DNA of 11,199 nucleotides, taken from the NCBI GenBank assembly GCA_003545125.1, contig DQCI01000192.1, forward strand, positions 56,236 to 67,434, written 5' to 3'. The translations under genes and the position numbers were made by a program. Within the stretch, counting starts at the first letter, position 1. Every line of letters starts with the position of its first letter. Source of the DNA: Paracoccaceae bacterium. Its GTDB lineage: Bacteria; Pseudomonadota; Alphaproteobacteria; Rhodobacterales; Rhodobacteraceae. Below, piece by piece: positions 1 through 7,529 of the stretch. The notes beneath the pieces are model-generated. The model did not search any database. It was not told the origin of the DNA and worked only from the letters and a program-made list of their open reading frames with translations.

Positions 1-312
1 GGCGAAAGTGGGGATTGGGAGACCGCCGCGGGGGCGTTTCATTCCCGCACACCGGAATATGCGAACCGGTACAAGGCGAAGTTTGCCGGATATCGTGCCC
101 GTTTCGCGCATGAGGACGGCCTTCCCCTGGTCGTGCAGCCGCCGCTCCTTCCGGTCGCAGCGGCGCAAAATCCCGGCGCAGGAACCGTGGCCCGCGCGCG
201 GGTCAATTCCTACCCCTTGCTCCAGGGCGGCGGTCAACCCGCCTTGGGATCGCTATTCCCGGTCGGGACCGGTGGCGGGGTCGGGTTGTTTGCGCGCGGC
301 GGCGCGGGATAG
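1..312 (+). CDS. C-terminal part of a lytic-transglycosylase-like protein (5' end outside window)
   Basis: The reading frame is open from the first base to a TAG at 310-312 and gives 103 residues. The first 35 or so resemble the end of an SLT-type transglycosylase domain as found beside Rhodobacteraceae flagellar genes: a GDWETAAGAFHSRTPEY stretch around residues 4-20, then ANRYKAKFAGYRARF. The rest is a low-complexity Pro/Ala/Gly-rich tail ending in a glycine-rich segment, which is probably not catalytic. The catalytic Glu region would lie upstream and cannot be seen. The stop is 8 bases before flhA, so the two are probably co-transcribed. Known for the family: periplasmic enzymes that cleave peptidoglycan, and flagellar versions open the wall for the rod. 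The frame is well supported by third-position GC. The family name is a recollection from a short fragment and is less certain. Confidence 0.7.
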   Translation, partial: GESGDWETAAGAFHSRTPEYANRYKAKFAGYRARFAHEDGLPLVVQPPLLPVAAAQNPGAGTVARARVNSYPLLQGGGQPALGSLFPVGTGGGVGLFARGGAG

Positions 313-320
313 GGGGCAGG

Positions 321-2414
321 ATGACACCGGCACTGTCGCAGATCTTCAGACCGACAATCTTGCTCGCGCTGGCCCTCTTGGCCGTCATCGTGATGATGAT
401 CCTGCCAATGCCGGCCTGGGTGCTCGACACCGGCCTGGCCGCGTCCTTCGCGCTGGCCATCTTGATGTTTACGGTCACGCTGTTCATCGAACGTCCGCTG
501 GAGTTCTCGGCCTTTCCGACCGTCCTGCTCGCGAGCCTGATGCTGCGGTTGTCGCTGAATGTTTCATCGACCAAACTCATCATCGGAAACGGTCACACCG
601 GAACTGCCGCGGCCGGACATGTGATCGAAGGGTTTGCGAACTTCGTGATGTCGGGCAGCGTTTTCCTCGGGTTGGTCGTGTTCCTCGTGCTTCTGATCGT
701 GAATTTCATCGTGATCACGAAAGGTGCGGGGCGGATGGCCGAAGTCGGCGCCCGGTTCGCGCTGGACGGAATGCCGGGCAAACAGTTGGCGATCGACGCG
801 GACGTGGCATCGGGCGCCATTACCCATGAAGAAGCGAAGGCCCGCCGGGAACGCGAGCAACAGGAAACCACGTTCTTCGGATCTCTGGATGGTGCGTCGA
901 AATTCGTCAAGGGCGACGCCATTGCCGGGCTCCTGATCACCCTTCTCAATATCCTCATGGGCCTGATCATGGGGGTGGCCGTCCACGGGATGGACATCGG
1001 ACGGGCCTTTGAGACCTATGCGATCCTGACGGTCGGCGACGGGTTGGTGAGCCAGATCCCGGCCGTGATCATATCGATGGCCGCGGCGCTTCTGCTTGCG
1101 CGCGGCGGGGCGACCGGTTCGACCGATCTTGCCTTGTTTTCCCAGCTCGGCCGATATCCCGCGGCCCTCGGCACGGTCTCGGTCTTGTTGGGCCTTTTCG
1201 CCCTGGTCCCGGGTCTTCCCTTCGTGCCGTTCATCCTCGGGTCGATCGGCCTCGGCACGGCCGCGTGGTTGGGGAACCGCCAGGCGGTGACGCGAGAGGC
1301 GGCGGCGGCCGAGGCGGCGCGCGCGCCCGAGGTCGAGGAAAAACCCAAGGGCGGGATGGGAGATGTCCTGGATCTCGACGATATCCATGTCGAGTTCGCG
1401 ACTGATCTTGTGACGATGGTGCTCGACCCGGCCACCGGGCTCGACGCCCGGATCGCCAACATGCGCAACCACGTGGCCGCGGTCTATGGGCTGATCCTGC
1501 CCGAGATCCGCCTTACCGACGATCCAAGCCTTCCGTCGGGCACCTATGTCGTGCGTATTCAGGGGGTCGAGCAAGCCCGCGATGTGCTGCAACCCACCCG
1601 GGTGCTGGCCATTCTCACCGGCGGCGAGGTCGACCTTCCGCCGGGAGACAACGTCGAGGAACCTGTCTACGGCGCCCCCGCCAGGTGGGTGTCGCCAGAT
1701 GCGCAGGAGGATGTCGCGCTTCAGGGGTGTACGGCTGTCACCCCGGCCGAGGTGCTCGCAACCCACCTCTTGGAGGTGATGAAACGCAGTTTCGGCCGCC
1801 TGCTCAGCCTGCGCGCACTCCGGCGACTTCTCGATGAGTTTACCAATCTCTCCGATCCGGTGCGCGCGGAGGCCAACAAACGGTTGCTCGACGAGCTCGT
1901 GCCGGACCGGGTTCCGGTCGATCTTCTGTTGTCGGTCCTGCGCCTGCTCCTCGAGGAGCGCGTATCGATCCGCAACCTGCCGCTGATCCTCGAAAGCGTT
2001 GCCGAGGCACGGCCCGTCTTTTCGGCCCCCGAGGCGATCTGCGAGCATGTGCGCCAACGGCTCGGTTTCCAGCTCGTTGCCGAACTCAAGCGCGGCGACG
2101 GCACCCTGCCGCTTGTCCAGCTTGCGCCCGAGTGGGAGGAAACCTTCCTGACCTACCAGGCCGATGACAGCGGGCGCGGCGGAACGGATGTTGCGCTGCC
2201 GCCGGAGGCGTTCAACCGGCTCGCCAACGGTGTGGCCGAAAAGATCGCGTCCGCCGGTGAAAAGGGTGTGTACCCGGCGGTGGTCACCTCGACCCGGCGG
2301 CGGCGTTTCCTGCGCACGGTCCTGACCGCGAAGGGTATCGCCAACCCTGTGTTTTCGTTTGAGGAAATCGGAACCGAGGCGCGGCCGGCCCTGGTCGGCC
2401 TGGTGCCGGCATGA
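321..2414 (+). CDS. flhA: Flagellar export gate protein FlhA
   Basis: 697 residues, the usual size for FlhA (FHIPEP family). It is the large inner-membrane component of the flagellar type III export gate; its cytoplasmic domain forms a ring that docks chaperone-substrate complexes. About eight hydrophobic segments fall in residues 12-320, for example near 12-30, 35-56, 107-133, 199-222 and 240-260. The family signature is clear: GRMAEVGARFALDGMPGKQ at 137-155, followed by AIDAD. Asp199 in KFVKGDAIAG matches the position of the essential loop Asp208 of Salmonella FlhA, by memory of that alignment. A charged linker near 323-355 leads to the C-terminal domain, with THLLEVMKRS at 481-490 and VSIRNLPLILE at 548-558. 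The ATG at 321 follows a G-rich stretch and lies 8 bases after the preceding gene. The stop overlaps the fliR start. Confidence 0.98.
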   Translation: MTPALSQIFRPTILLALALLAVIVMMILPMPAWVLDTGLAASFALAILMFTVTLFIERPLEFSAFPTVLLASLMLRLSLNVSSTKLIIGNGHTGTAAAGHVIEGFANFVMSGSVFLGLVVFLVLLIVNFIVITKGAGRMAEVGARFALDGMPGKQLAIDADVASGAITHEEAKARREREQQETTFFGSLDGASKFVKGDAIAGLLITLLNILMGLIMGVAVHGMDIGRAFETYAILTVGDGLVSQIPAVIISMAAALLLARGGATGSTDLALFSQLGRYPAALGTVSVLLGLFALVPGLPFVPFILGSIGLGTAAWLGNRQAVTREAAAAEAARAPEVEEKPKGGMGDVLDLDDIHVEFATDLVTMVLDPATGLDARIANMRNHVAAVYGLILPEIRLTDDPSLPSGTYVVRIQGVEQARDVLQPTRVLAILTGGEVDLPPGDNVEEPVYGAPARWVSPDAQEDVALQGCTAVTPAEVLATHLLEVMKRSFGRLLSLRALRRLLDEFTNLSDPVRAEANKRLLDELVPDRVPVDLLLSVLRLLLEERVSIRNLPLILESVAEARPVFSAPEAICEHVRQRLGFQLVAELKRGDGTLPLVQLAPEWEETFLTYQADDSGRGGTDVALPPEAFNRLANGVAEKIASAGEKGVYPAVVTSTRRRRFLRTVLTAKGIANPVFSFEEIGTEARPALVGLVPA

Positions 2415-3187
2415 CCGATCTGTCGGGCCAGCTCGCGGTGTTGGGCGAGGCCTGGATGGTGGTTGCGTTCGCGGTGTTCCTGCGTGTGGGCGCGGCGATG
2501 GCCCTGTTCCCGGCATTCGGCGAAAGGTCGGTGCCGGAGAGGGTCCGGTTGATGCTGGCGTTCGGCTTCACGCTGGTGGTCGTCCCGGCCGCCGAACCTG
2601 TCGTGACCCCGGCGATCGATGGGGGCGTTCGTCCGGTCACCTTCCTGTTCACCGAAATCATCGCGGGCCTGGCCATCGGCATTTCGATCCGCCTGTTCGT
2701 TCTGGCGCTTCAGGTCGCGGGCGCGATGGCGGCCCAGGCGACATCGCTCGCGCAGATTTTCGGAGGACAGAATTCCGACCCGCAACCTGCGATGGGCCAT
2801 GTTCTCATGGTCAGCGGACTGGCCCTCGCGGTCATGCTCGGGCTCCATATCCGGCTCGCGGAAGTTCTGATCCTGAGCTACGATATTTTCCCGCCGGGGC
2901 AACTGCCGGGGGCGGAGCTGCTCTCGAGCTGGGGGCTCGCGCGGGTAGCCCGGGCGTTCGCTCTCGCGTTCACGCTCGCCGCGCCCTTCGTGATCGCGTC
3001 GCTCATCTACAATGTGGCGCTCGGCGTCATCAACCGGGCCATGCCGCAACTCATGGTCGCCTTCGTGGGCGCACCGGCCATCACGGCGGGCGGTCTGCTG
3101 CTCCTCCTGGTCACCGCGCCGATCGCCCTCGGGCTGTGGCACGACGCTTTGGCCACGTTCCTCGCCAATCCGTTCGGAGCCTGGTGA
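2411..3187 (+). CDS. fliR: Flagellar export gate protein FliR
   Basis: 258 residues, typical for FliR. With FliP and FliQ it forms the helical core of the export channel in the centre of the basal body. The sequence is strongly hydrophobic, with six likely membrane segments near residues 15-34, 47-60, 80-100, 133-150, 186-205 and 225-243. Family features visible include FGERSVPERVR at 36-46, a Glu-led hydrophobic block from 82, and YNVALGVINRAMPQ at 200-213 before the last segment. The start ATG overlaps the flhA stop in an ATGA, so translation is probably coupled. Its own stop overlaps the flhB ATG by one base. The flhA-fliR-flhB order matches its role as a gate subunit. Confidence 0.97.
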   Translation: MTDLSGQLAVLGEAWMVVAFAVFLRVGAAMALFPAFGERSVPERVRLMLAFGFTLVVVPAAEPVVTPAIDGGVRPVTFLFTEIIAGLAIGISIRLFVLALQVAGAMAAQATSLAQIFGGQNSDPQPAMGHVLMVSGLALAVMLGLHIRLAEVLILSYDIFPPGQLPGAELLSSWGLARVARAFALAFTLAAPFVIASLIYNVALGVINRAMPQLMVAFVGAPAITAGGLLLLLVTAPIALGLWHDALATFLANPFGAW

Positions 3188-4293
3188 TGGCCGACCAGCC
3201 CGACGAAGACAAGCAACACGAACCGTCGCAGAAAAAGCTCGACGATGCCCGGCGCAAGGGCGAAGTGCCGCGGTCCGCCGATGTCGGGACGGCGGCCTCC
3301 TATGGCGGGTTCCTTGCCGTGGCGGCGATTTTCGGCGCGGGCTTGCTGAAGGGCCTCGGCGAGGTCCTGTCCAGCCTGCTTGAAAGCGCAGGACCCCTTT
3401 CGGAGGAGGTTTTCTCGGGTGGCGGCCGCAGTTTTACGGGCGGCTTGCTCGTCGAGATCGGCGGACGGATTGCGCCATGGGTGCTGGTCCCGGCGGTCTT
3501 GGTTCTGGCGCTCAATATCGCCTTGCGCAGTTTCACCGTGGCCCCGGAGAAACTGCAACCGAAACTGAACCGTCTCGACCCGATCTCGAACGCGAAAAAC
3601 AAGTTCGGCCGGTCTGGGCTGTTCGAGTTCGCCAAGAGCTTCACCAAGCTCGTCGTCTATTCCGCGATCCTGGGAATCTTTCTCTGGTCGGTCCTGCCGG
3701 AAGTGCTCGAGACCATTGCGCTGACGCCGGCCCTCGCCACGGTCGTGCTCCTGAGGCTTTGTGTGCGGTTCTTTTCGCTCGTTCTGCTTGTCGCCTTCGT
3801 GATCGGCGGCGTGGACTACCTTTGGCAATACGCCGAACACATCCGCAAGAACCGGATGTCGCGCAAGGAGATGATGGACGAAGCCAAGTCCAGCGAGGGC
3901 GACCCCCACGTCAAGCAGCAACGTCGCCAAAGGGGCTACGAGATTGCCATGAACCAGATGCTCGCGGAAGTGCCCAAGGCCGATGTCGTGGTCGTGAACC
4001 CCGAGCATTATGCGGTCGCGCTCCAGTGGAGCCGGTTGCCGGGAGAGGCCCCGGTGTGCGTCGCCAAAGGTGTCGATGAGATCGCTGCGCAGATCCGCGA
4101 GGTTGCGATGGAGGCCGGCGTGCCGATCCACCGCGATCCGCCGACCGCGCGCGCCCTCCATGCGACGGTGAAAATCGGCGAGGAGATCCGGCCCGAGCAC
4201 TACCAGGCGATTGCCGCGGCGATCCGGTTCGCCGAAAAAATGCGCGCCAGGATGCGGTCGCAATTTGGGGAGCCGGGGCGGTGGTCGAGATGA
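3187..4293 (+). CDS. flhB: Flagellar export switch protein FlhB
   Basis: 368 residues. FlhB is the inner-membrane export component that changes substrate class after self-cleavage in its cytoplasmic domain. The N-terminal charged region carries QKKLDDARRKGEVPRS (15-30), typical of the family. Four hydrophobic segments lie near 39-58, 96-113, 155-172 and 184-208. The cytoplasmic domain starts with the GDPHVKQQRRQRG block (238-250). The cleavage motif reads NPEH at 271-274 (bases 3997-4008); the textbook form is NPTH. The cleaving Asn and Pro and the His are kept, so cleavage is expected. A CVAKGVDEIAAQI block (281-293) and DPPTARALH (327-335) follow, both normal landmarks. The ATG at 3187 overlaps the fliR stop (TGATG). 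An in-frame open stretch runs upstream inside fliR, but the family N-terminus starts at this ATG. Confidence 0.97.
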   Translation: MADQPDEDKQHEPSQKKLDDARRKGEVPRSADVGTAASYGGFLAVAAIFGAGLLKGLGEVLSSLLESAGPLSEEVFSGGGRSFTGGLLVEIGGRIAPWVLVPAVLVLALNIALRSFTVAPEKLQPKLNRLDPISNAKNKFGRSGLFEFAKSFTKLVVYSAILGIFLWSVLPEVLETIALTPALATVVLLRLCVRFFSLVLLVAFVIGGVDYLWQYAEHIRKNRMSRKEMMDEAKSSEGDPHVKQQRRQRGYEIAMNQMLAEVPKADVVVVNPEHYAVALQWSRLPGEAPVCVAKGVDEIAAQIREVAMEAGVPIHRDPPTARALHATVKIGEEIRPEHYQAIAAAIRFAEKMRARMRSQFGEPGRWSR

Positions 4294-4300
4294 CGGCGAA

Positions 4301-4720
4301 ATGAGTGACCGGCTGCGCCCCCTCGAGGACCTGACCCGGATCCTCCTCGATGCGGAGCTCGCGAAACTGCGGCAATTGTCGCAGGAATCGCGCCTTCGCG
4401 AGGACGAGGCCACCCGGCTCGGTGAAGCGCTGGCGACCAGGTCCGAACAGCTGAAAACCATCGACCCCCTGACCGACCTTGCACTTCAGACCGGGCAGGA
4501 CGCCCAGTGGCAGGCTTGGGCGGCGCATGCGAAAAAACGTCTTATGCGGGAGGCCGCCGAGGTTGCGGCCCGACGCGAGGCGCAGCGCAAAAAGGCGCAG
4601 CGCGCGTTCGGGCAGGTCGAAGCGCTTGCCGGGATCCGTCGGCTGGAAGACGAGGAACGCATGTTGCGCGCGGCCCGCCGGGTGCATTCGGATCCGGACG
4701 GGTCGGGGCGGTCGGGTTGA
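4301..4720 (+). CDS. Small charged coiled-coil protein, possible FliJ counterpart
   Basis: 139 residues, starting MSDRLRPLEDLTRI and ending in a short Gly/Ser/Arg tail. It has no signal peptide or membrane segment. Residues 5-60 and 75-128 are rich in Ala, Arg, Glu, Gln and Leu with few helix breakers, as in two antiparallel coiled-coil helices. The ATG at 4301 lies 7 bases after the flhB stop, so it is very likely in the same operon; the ribosome site is weak. Inference: the size, helical character and company of export genes fit FliJ, the stalk protein that links the FliI ATPase ring to FlhA. No other fliJ is visible in the window and FliJ proteins share little sequence, so this is a candidate only. 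It could instead be another flagellar helper or chaperone. The frame itself is convincing by codon bias and position. Confidence 0.6.
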   Translation: MSDRLRPLEDLTRILLDAELAKLRQLSQESRLREDEATRLGEALATRSEQLKTIDPLTDLALQTGQDAQWQAWAAHAKKRLMREAAEVAARREAQRKKAQRAFGQVEALAGIRRLEDEERMLRAARRVHSDPDGSGRSG

Positions 4721-4762
4721 CGCACGAGCCGGGCCACGAAGCCGCCGATGCCAACGTCCGGG

Positions 4763-4773
4763 GTGTCGGACCG
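4763..4773 (+). repeat. 11-base repeat GTGTCGGACCG, copy 1
   Basis: GTGTCGGACCG lies here in the convergent gap and again at 11083-11093 after fliI. Both copies overlap hairpins downstream of gene ends. It may be part of a common intergenic stem sequence of this genome, or chance in GC-rich DNA. Confidence 0.4.
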
Positions 4774-4792
4774 ACTGGGCAGCGCAGTCGGT
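4770..4792. terminator. Hairpin in the convergent gap, possible terminator
   Basis: A perfect 8-base inverted repeat, ACCGACTG (4770-4777) and CAGTCGGT (4785-4792), encloses a 7-base loop. It lies 50 bases after the stop of the coiled-coil gene and about 200 bases beyond the end of fliL on the other strand. No T-run follows on either strand, so it is not a classic intrinsic terminator. It could stabilise a 3' end or work with Rho. A shorter stem, GTCCG/CGGAC (4756-4760 and 4767-4771), overlaps it and would compete. Confidence 0.35.
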
Positions 4793-4998
4793 GCAAGGTT
4801 TGAACCGATATCCGCGCAAGGATCCCGCCGCGGGTTCGGCGATGCCGAATACCCTGCCGGAATACCGAGGCGATCGCCGGCGCTAAGGCTGTGCCGGCGC
4901 GGCAACGCGTCTGCAGGGAGGAACCGCCAAGGGCGGGGGGAGTTCACGCGCCGGAGCTTGGGCCTGGCGGTCCCGCAAGACGCGCCACCCGCCCCGGC

Positions 4999-5529
4999 TC
5001 ACATATCCTGGCGAGCGATGTCGGTGATGAGGATGTCGTGCACGTTGTTTCCAAGCTCGTGTCGTGCGGTTTCGAGAAGCGCGGTACGGAGCGCTTCCAT
5101 GTTGGGGCCCGCGGTGAAAGCGCCGTCGAATCCACCTGTGTTGGCGTGATCGAACAGAACCTGGAGGAAACGGTCGCGCAACTTCGGCTCGCGCTTGTAG
5201 ATCGTTTCCGAGCCGCCGACCGGGACTTCGAAGCTGATCGACAACACGACCAGCGCCGCAATGTCGCTTTCTTTCACGACGGGGACAACGAACTGATTGT
5301 TCATCTTGACGAAATCTGTCGTGGCCTCGCCGTCTTCGCCGGCATGATCATCGCCGGAATCGGCATGTGTTGAGCCGGCGCCCGTTTGCGCGAGCGCGTC
5401 GCAGTCACAGGGGCAGGTTCCGTCCATGGCCGCGGCCGGCTCGGGAGCGGGACGCAGGGCGAGCCCTGCGCCGAGGCCACCGCCGAGCCCGACGAGCGCG
5501 ATGAGGAGGGGGATGAGTTTGCCGAGCAT
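4999..5529 (-). CDS. fliL: Flagellar basal body-associated protein FliL
   Basis: 176 residues. FliL is a single-pass inner-membrane protein whose periplasmic domain surrounds the stator and affects motor output. One membrane segment lies at about residues 5-26 (GKLIPLLIALVG then glycine-rich). An acidic, low-complexity linker (about 36-70) contains CPCDCD with Cys39, Cys41 and Cys43, which is unusual. The conserved periplasmic domain follows, starting FVKMNNQFVVPVV near 73, with EPKLRDRFLQVLFDHAN in its middle and DILITDIARQDM at the C-terminus. The start ATG at 5529 has GAGGAA 8 bases upstream. The gene lies 11 bases after flgH and is the last gene of the minus-strand set. Identity is firm from the domain pattern; the cysteine cluster has no role I can assign. 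Confidence 0.93.
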   Translation of the reverse strand: MLGKLIPLLIALVGLGGGLGAGLALRPAPEPAAAMDGTCPCDCDALAQTGAGSTHADSGDDHAGEDGEATTDFVKMNNQFVVPVVKESDIAALVVLSISFEVPVGGSETIYKREPKLRDRFLQVLFDHANTGGFDGAFTAGPNMEALRTALLETARHELGNNVHDILITDIARQDM

Positions 5530-5540
5530 GGTCGATTTCC

Positions 5541-6275
5541 TCAGAACGGCAGGACGGTATCCGCGATCTGCTGGCCGTAGCGCGGTTGTTGCATGTCGGT
5601 GATCTGACCGCGGCCGCCGTAGGAGATCCGGGCCGAGGCGATCTTGTCATAGGGGATTTCGTTCAGCCGCGAGATGTCTTCGGGCCGAACGAATCCGGTG
5701 ACAAGAAGCTCGCGCAACTCGTAGTTGACGCGCACTTCCTGGCTGCCCTGAATCTGCAGAACACCGTTGGGAAGTTGACCGACGACGGTGGCCGCGACGC
5801 GCAAGGTAAGTTTTTCGTTGCGCCGGGTCGTCCCGTCGCCAGCGGAGGCGCTGCTGGAGCTCGTCGAGACGCCCGGGGCAAGGTCGACCTTGGCAAGGGG
5901 ACCGAGCTGGGGGATGCCGAGAAGGGCGCCGACGGTCATCGATTCGGAGCCCGAGCGGCCGCGGCCGGAACTCGCCGAAACCTCCGCTTCCTCGTCGATC
6001 TCGATCACCACCGTCAGGATGTCGCCCGATTGCTGGGCGCGACGATCCCCGAGCAGCGAAGAGCGCCCGGCGGTCCAGAGCGAGGCACCGTCGGAGGACC
6101 GGCGGGCCGAGATGTCATTGGGCATGGCAGTCGAGCTCATCGCCATTGCCTCGCGGCCACCGTCGATCCCGGTCATCGCCGGGGGGCGACCGATGTTTTC
6201 GAGCCGGTCGCCGCAGCCGCCGAGAGTGAGGGCGGCCACGAGCATGGCGGTCAGGGGGAAAACCTTTGCGAACAT
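5541..6275 (-). CDS. flgH: Flagellar L-ring lipoprotein FlgH
   Basis: 244 residues. FlgH forms the L ring, the outer-membrane bushing around the rod. The N-terminus is a lipoprotein signal with lipobox LGGC and the modified Cys at 21. A Met/Ser-rich spacer leads to ASLW near 64-67, then GDILTVVIEIDEEA around 84-97, a usual landmark of the family. A Ser-rich stretch near 136-143 precedes the conserved C-terminal half: NGVLQIQGSQEVRVNYE, VRPEDIS, and the ending GQITDMQQPRYGQQ before the last residues. The ATG at 6275 has GAGAGG 5 bases upstream. It starts 9 bases after the flgA stop. The P-ring gene flgI, often next to flgH in other groups, is not here and fliL follows instead. Confidence 0.97.
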   Translation of the reverse strand: MFAKVFPLTAMLVAALTLGGCGDRLENIGRPPAMTGIDGGREAMAMSSTAMPNDISARRSSDGASLWTAGRSSLLGDRRAQQSGDILTVVIEIDEEAEVSASSGRGRSGSESMTVGALLGIPQLGPLAKVDLAPGVSTSSSSASAGDGTTRRNEKLTLRVAATVVGQLPNGVLQIQGSQEVRVNYELRELLVTGFVRPEDISRLNEIPYDKIASARISYGGRGQITDMQQPRYGQQIADTVLPF

Positions 6276-6284
6276 TTGATCCTC

Positions 6285-6731
6285 TCAGTTCGTAAGCAGT
6301 GTTGTGGAGGCGGTGCCGACGACGATCGTGCCATCGGCGCGGATCCGCCCGGAGACGGTTTGGCGCGACGCCAGGTTCATGACCCGGATCGATTCGCCGA
6401 GGCCGGCGCGGCCAAGCGCGCGGCCTTCGGCGGAGATGACCAGCCCGCCCCCCTGGTAGATAAGCGGGACGATCTGGTTGCGTTCGACGAGCGCCGGCGG
6501 GCCGACCTCGCCGGAGCGCACCGGCCGTCCCGCATAGAGGGCGACGCGGGATTCGAAGCCGATGACCTCGTCCAGACGGGTGTAGGCGCCGTCGATCGCG
6601 TCTTCGGTGATGAGGATGTCCTCGGCGGTGATGACCGTCTGGGCGCGGATGGTGCGCGCGGCGATGACGGATTGTGCATATGCGGGCGTGGCGCTCAGGA
6701 GCACGAGCAGGAAAGCAATCGTTTTCATCAT
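6285..6731 (-). CDS. flgA: Flagellar P-ring assembly chaperone FlgA
   Basis: 148 residues, shorter than the roughly 220-residue enterobacterial FlgA, as is usual for alphaproteobacterial forms. FlgA is a periplasmic chaperone for assembly of the FlgI P ring. A Sec signal peptide covers about 1-20 (MMKTIAFLLVLLSATPAYA, likely cut after AYA). The mature protein begins with an SAF-like region (VIAARTIRAQTVITAEDI). The C-terminal part carries VMNLASRQTVSGRIRADGTIVVG, the usual FlgA ending. Two ATGs are adjacent. I chose the first (6731) because it overlaps the flgG stop as ATGA; the second would shorten the protein by one residue. The gene is probably coupled to flgG. Confidence 0.94.
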   Translation of the reverse strand: MMKTIAFLLVLLSATPAYAQSVIAARTIRAQTVITAEDILITEDAIDGAYTRLDEVIGFESRVALYAGRPVRSGEVGPPALVERNQIVPLIYQGGGLVISAEGRALGRAGLGESIRVMNLASRQTVSGRIRADGTIVVGTASTTLLTN

Positions 6732-7513
6732 CGCACCTGTGTCGTTGCTGCGAGCATCTGGTCGGCGGCGCTGATCACCTTGGAATTCAGTTCATACCCG
6801 CGCTGGGCCTCGATCAGCTCGGTGATTTCCTTCACCGCATCGACAGAGCTTTGCTCCTTGTAGCCCTGGCGCAGGGTGCCGGTGCCGTTTTCACCCGGCA
6901 CGTCGGCCGTCGGAGCGCCCGAGGCCTCGGTTTCCAGGAAAGTGTTGGAGCCGATCGCCTCGAGGCCTTGTTCATTGATGAACGTCGCGAGTGTGAATTG
7001 GCCGAGCAGTTGCGCTTTGACCTCGTCGTTGAAATAGGCGTAGACCTCGCCGTCGGCGTTGATCGAGACCGCGCGGACGTCGGTCGGAATGGTAATCTCG
7101 GGCACCACCGGGTTGCCCTCCGAGGTCACGATCAGGCCGTCGCCGTCGCGTTTGAGCCCGCCGTCGCGGGTGTAGCCCGAGGCGCCGGACGGCATGGTGA
7201 CCTCGAGGTAGCCCTTGCCCTCGATGGCGAGGTCGAGTTCGCCACCGGTCTGGGCCAGCGACCCTTGCGCGATCTGCATGCTGACCGAGGACGGCCGTAC
7301 GCCGAGCCCGAGCTGGACGCCCGTCGGCAGCACGGTGCCGTCGGTCGCGTTGATCGTGCCGGGGCGGGTCATCTGCTGGTAGTGCAGATCGGCAAACTCG
7401 GCGCGGCGCGCGTTGTAACCGGTCGTCGACATGTTGGCGAGGTTCTGCGAGATCGTCTCGACCCGCATCTGCTGGGCAAGCATCCCGGTGGCGGCGATGT
7501 TCAGGGCACGCAT
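6728..7513 (-). CDS. flgG: Flagellar distal rod protein FlgG
   Basis: 261 residues, the normal length for FlgG, the distal rod subunit that crosses the P and L rings. It is exported by the flagellar type III route, so no Sec signal is expected and none is seen. The N-terminal rod helix MRALNIAATGMLAQQ is followed by the family motif NLANMSTTGY (24-33). The middle domain carries DLAIEGKGYLEV, typical of FlgG/FlgF. The C-terminal helix has SSVDAVKEITELI, then EAQRGYELNSKV starting near 235. An AAGGA ribosome site lies about 9 bases before the ATG at 7513. The gene follows flgF by 16 bases and overlaps flgA at its end. Confidence 0.97.
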   Translation of the reverse strand: MRALNIAATGMLAQQMRVETISQNLANMSTTGYNARRAEFADLHYQQMTRPGTINATDGTVLPTGVQLGLGVRPSSVSMQIAQGSLAQTGGELDLAIEGKGYLEVTMPSGASGYTRDGGLKRDGDGLIVTSEGNPVVPEITIPTDVRAVSINADGEVYAYFNDEVKAQLLGQFTLATFINEQGLEAIGSNTFLETEASGAPTADVPGENGTGTLRQGYKEQSSVDAVKEITELIEAQRGYELNSKVISAADQMLAATTQVR

Positions 7514-7529
7514 GTGCTGTCCTTTCCGT

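Larger units (their letters stand above)
4721..4998. other. Convergent intergenic region, no gene supported
   Basis: These 278 bases separate the ends of the two converging gene sets. Short open frames exist but none has a ribosome site, codon bias or protein character that would support a gene. Besides the hairpin at 4770-4792, it holds GCCGGCGC twice (4876-4883 and 4893-4900; the GCCGGC core is self-complementary, so the copies can pair). It also holds a small stem CCGCC-AAG-GGCGG at 4924-4936, about 60 bases past the fliL stop. These may help end the fliL transcript, but no T-run is seen. Confidence 0.6.

Noticed and set aside
564-2516. 650-residue open frame antisense to flhA
   Set aside because: The product is rich in Arg, His, Asp and Gly with no family character. 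It is a by-product of GC-rich codon use in flhA.
2359-3186. In-frame upstream extension of flhB inside fliR
   Set aside because: It overlaps all of fliR, and its translation is Arg/Gly-rich nonsense. The FlhB family start is at 3187.
4797-4806. GGTTTGAACC, resembling a tRNA T-arm
   Set aside because: No acceptor, D or anticodon stems can be built around it; it is only a short palindrome.
5586-6863. 425-residue plus-strand open frame over flgH and flgA
   Set aside because: It is antisense to two firmly identified genes and has no recognisable domain.
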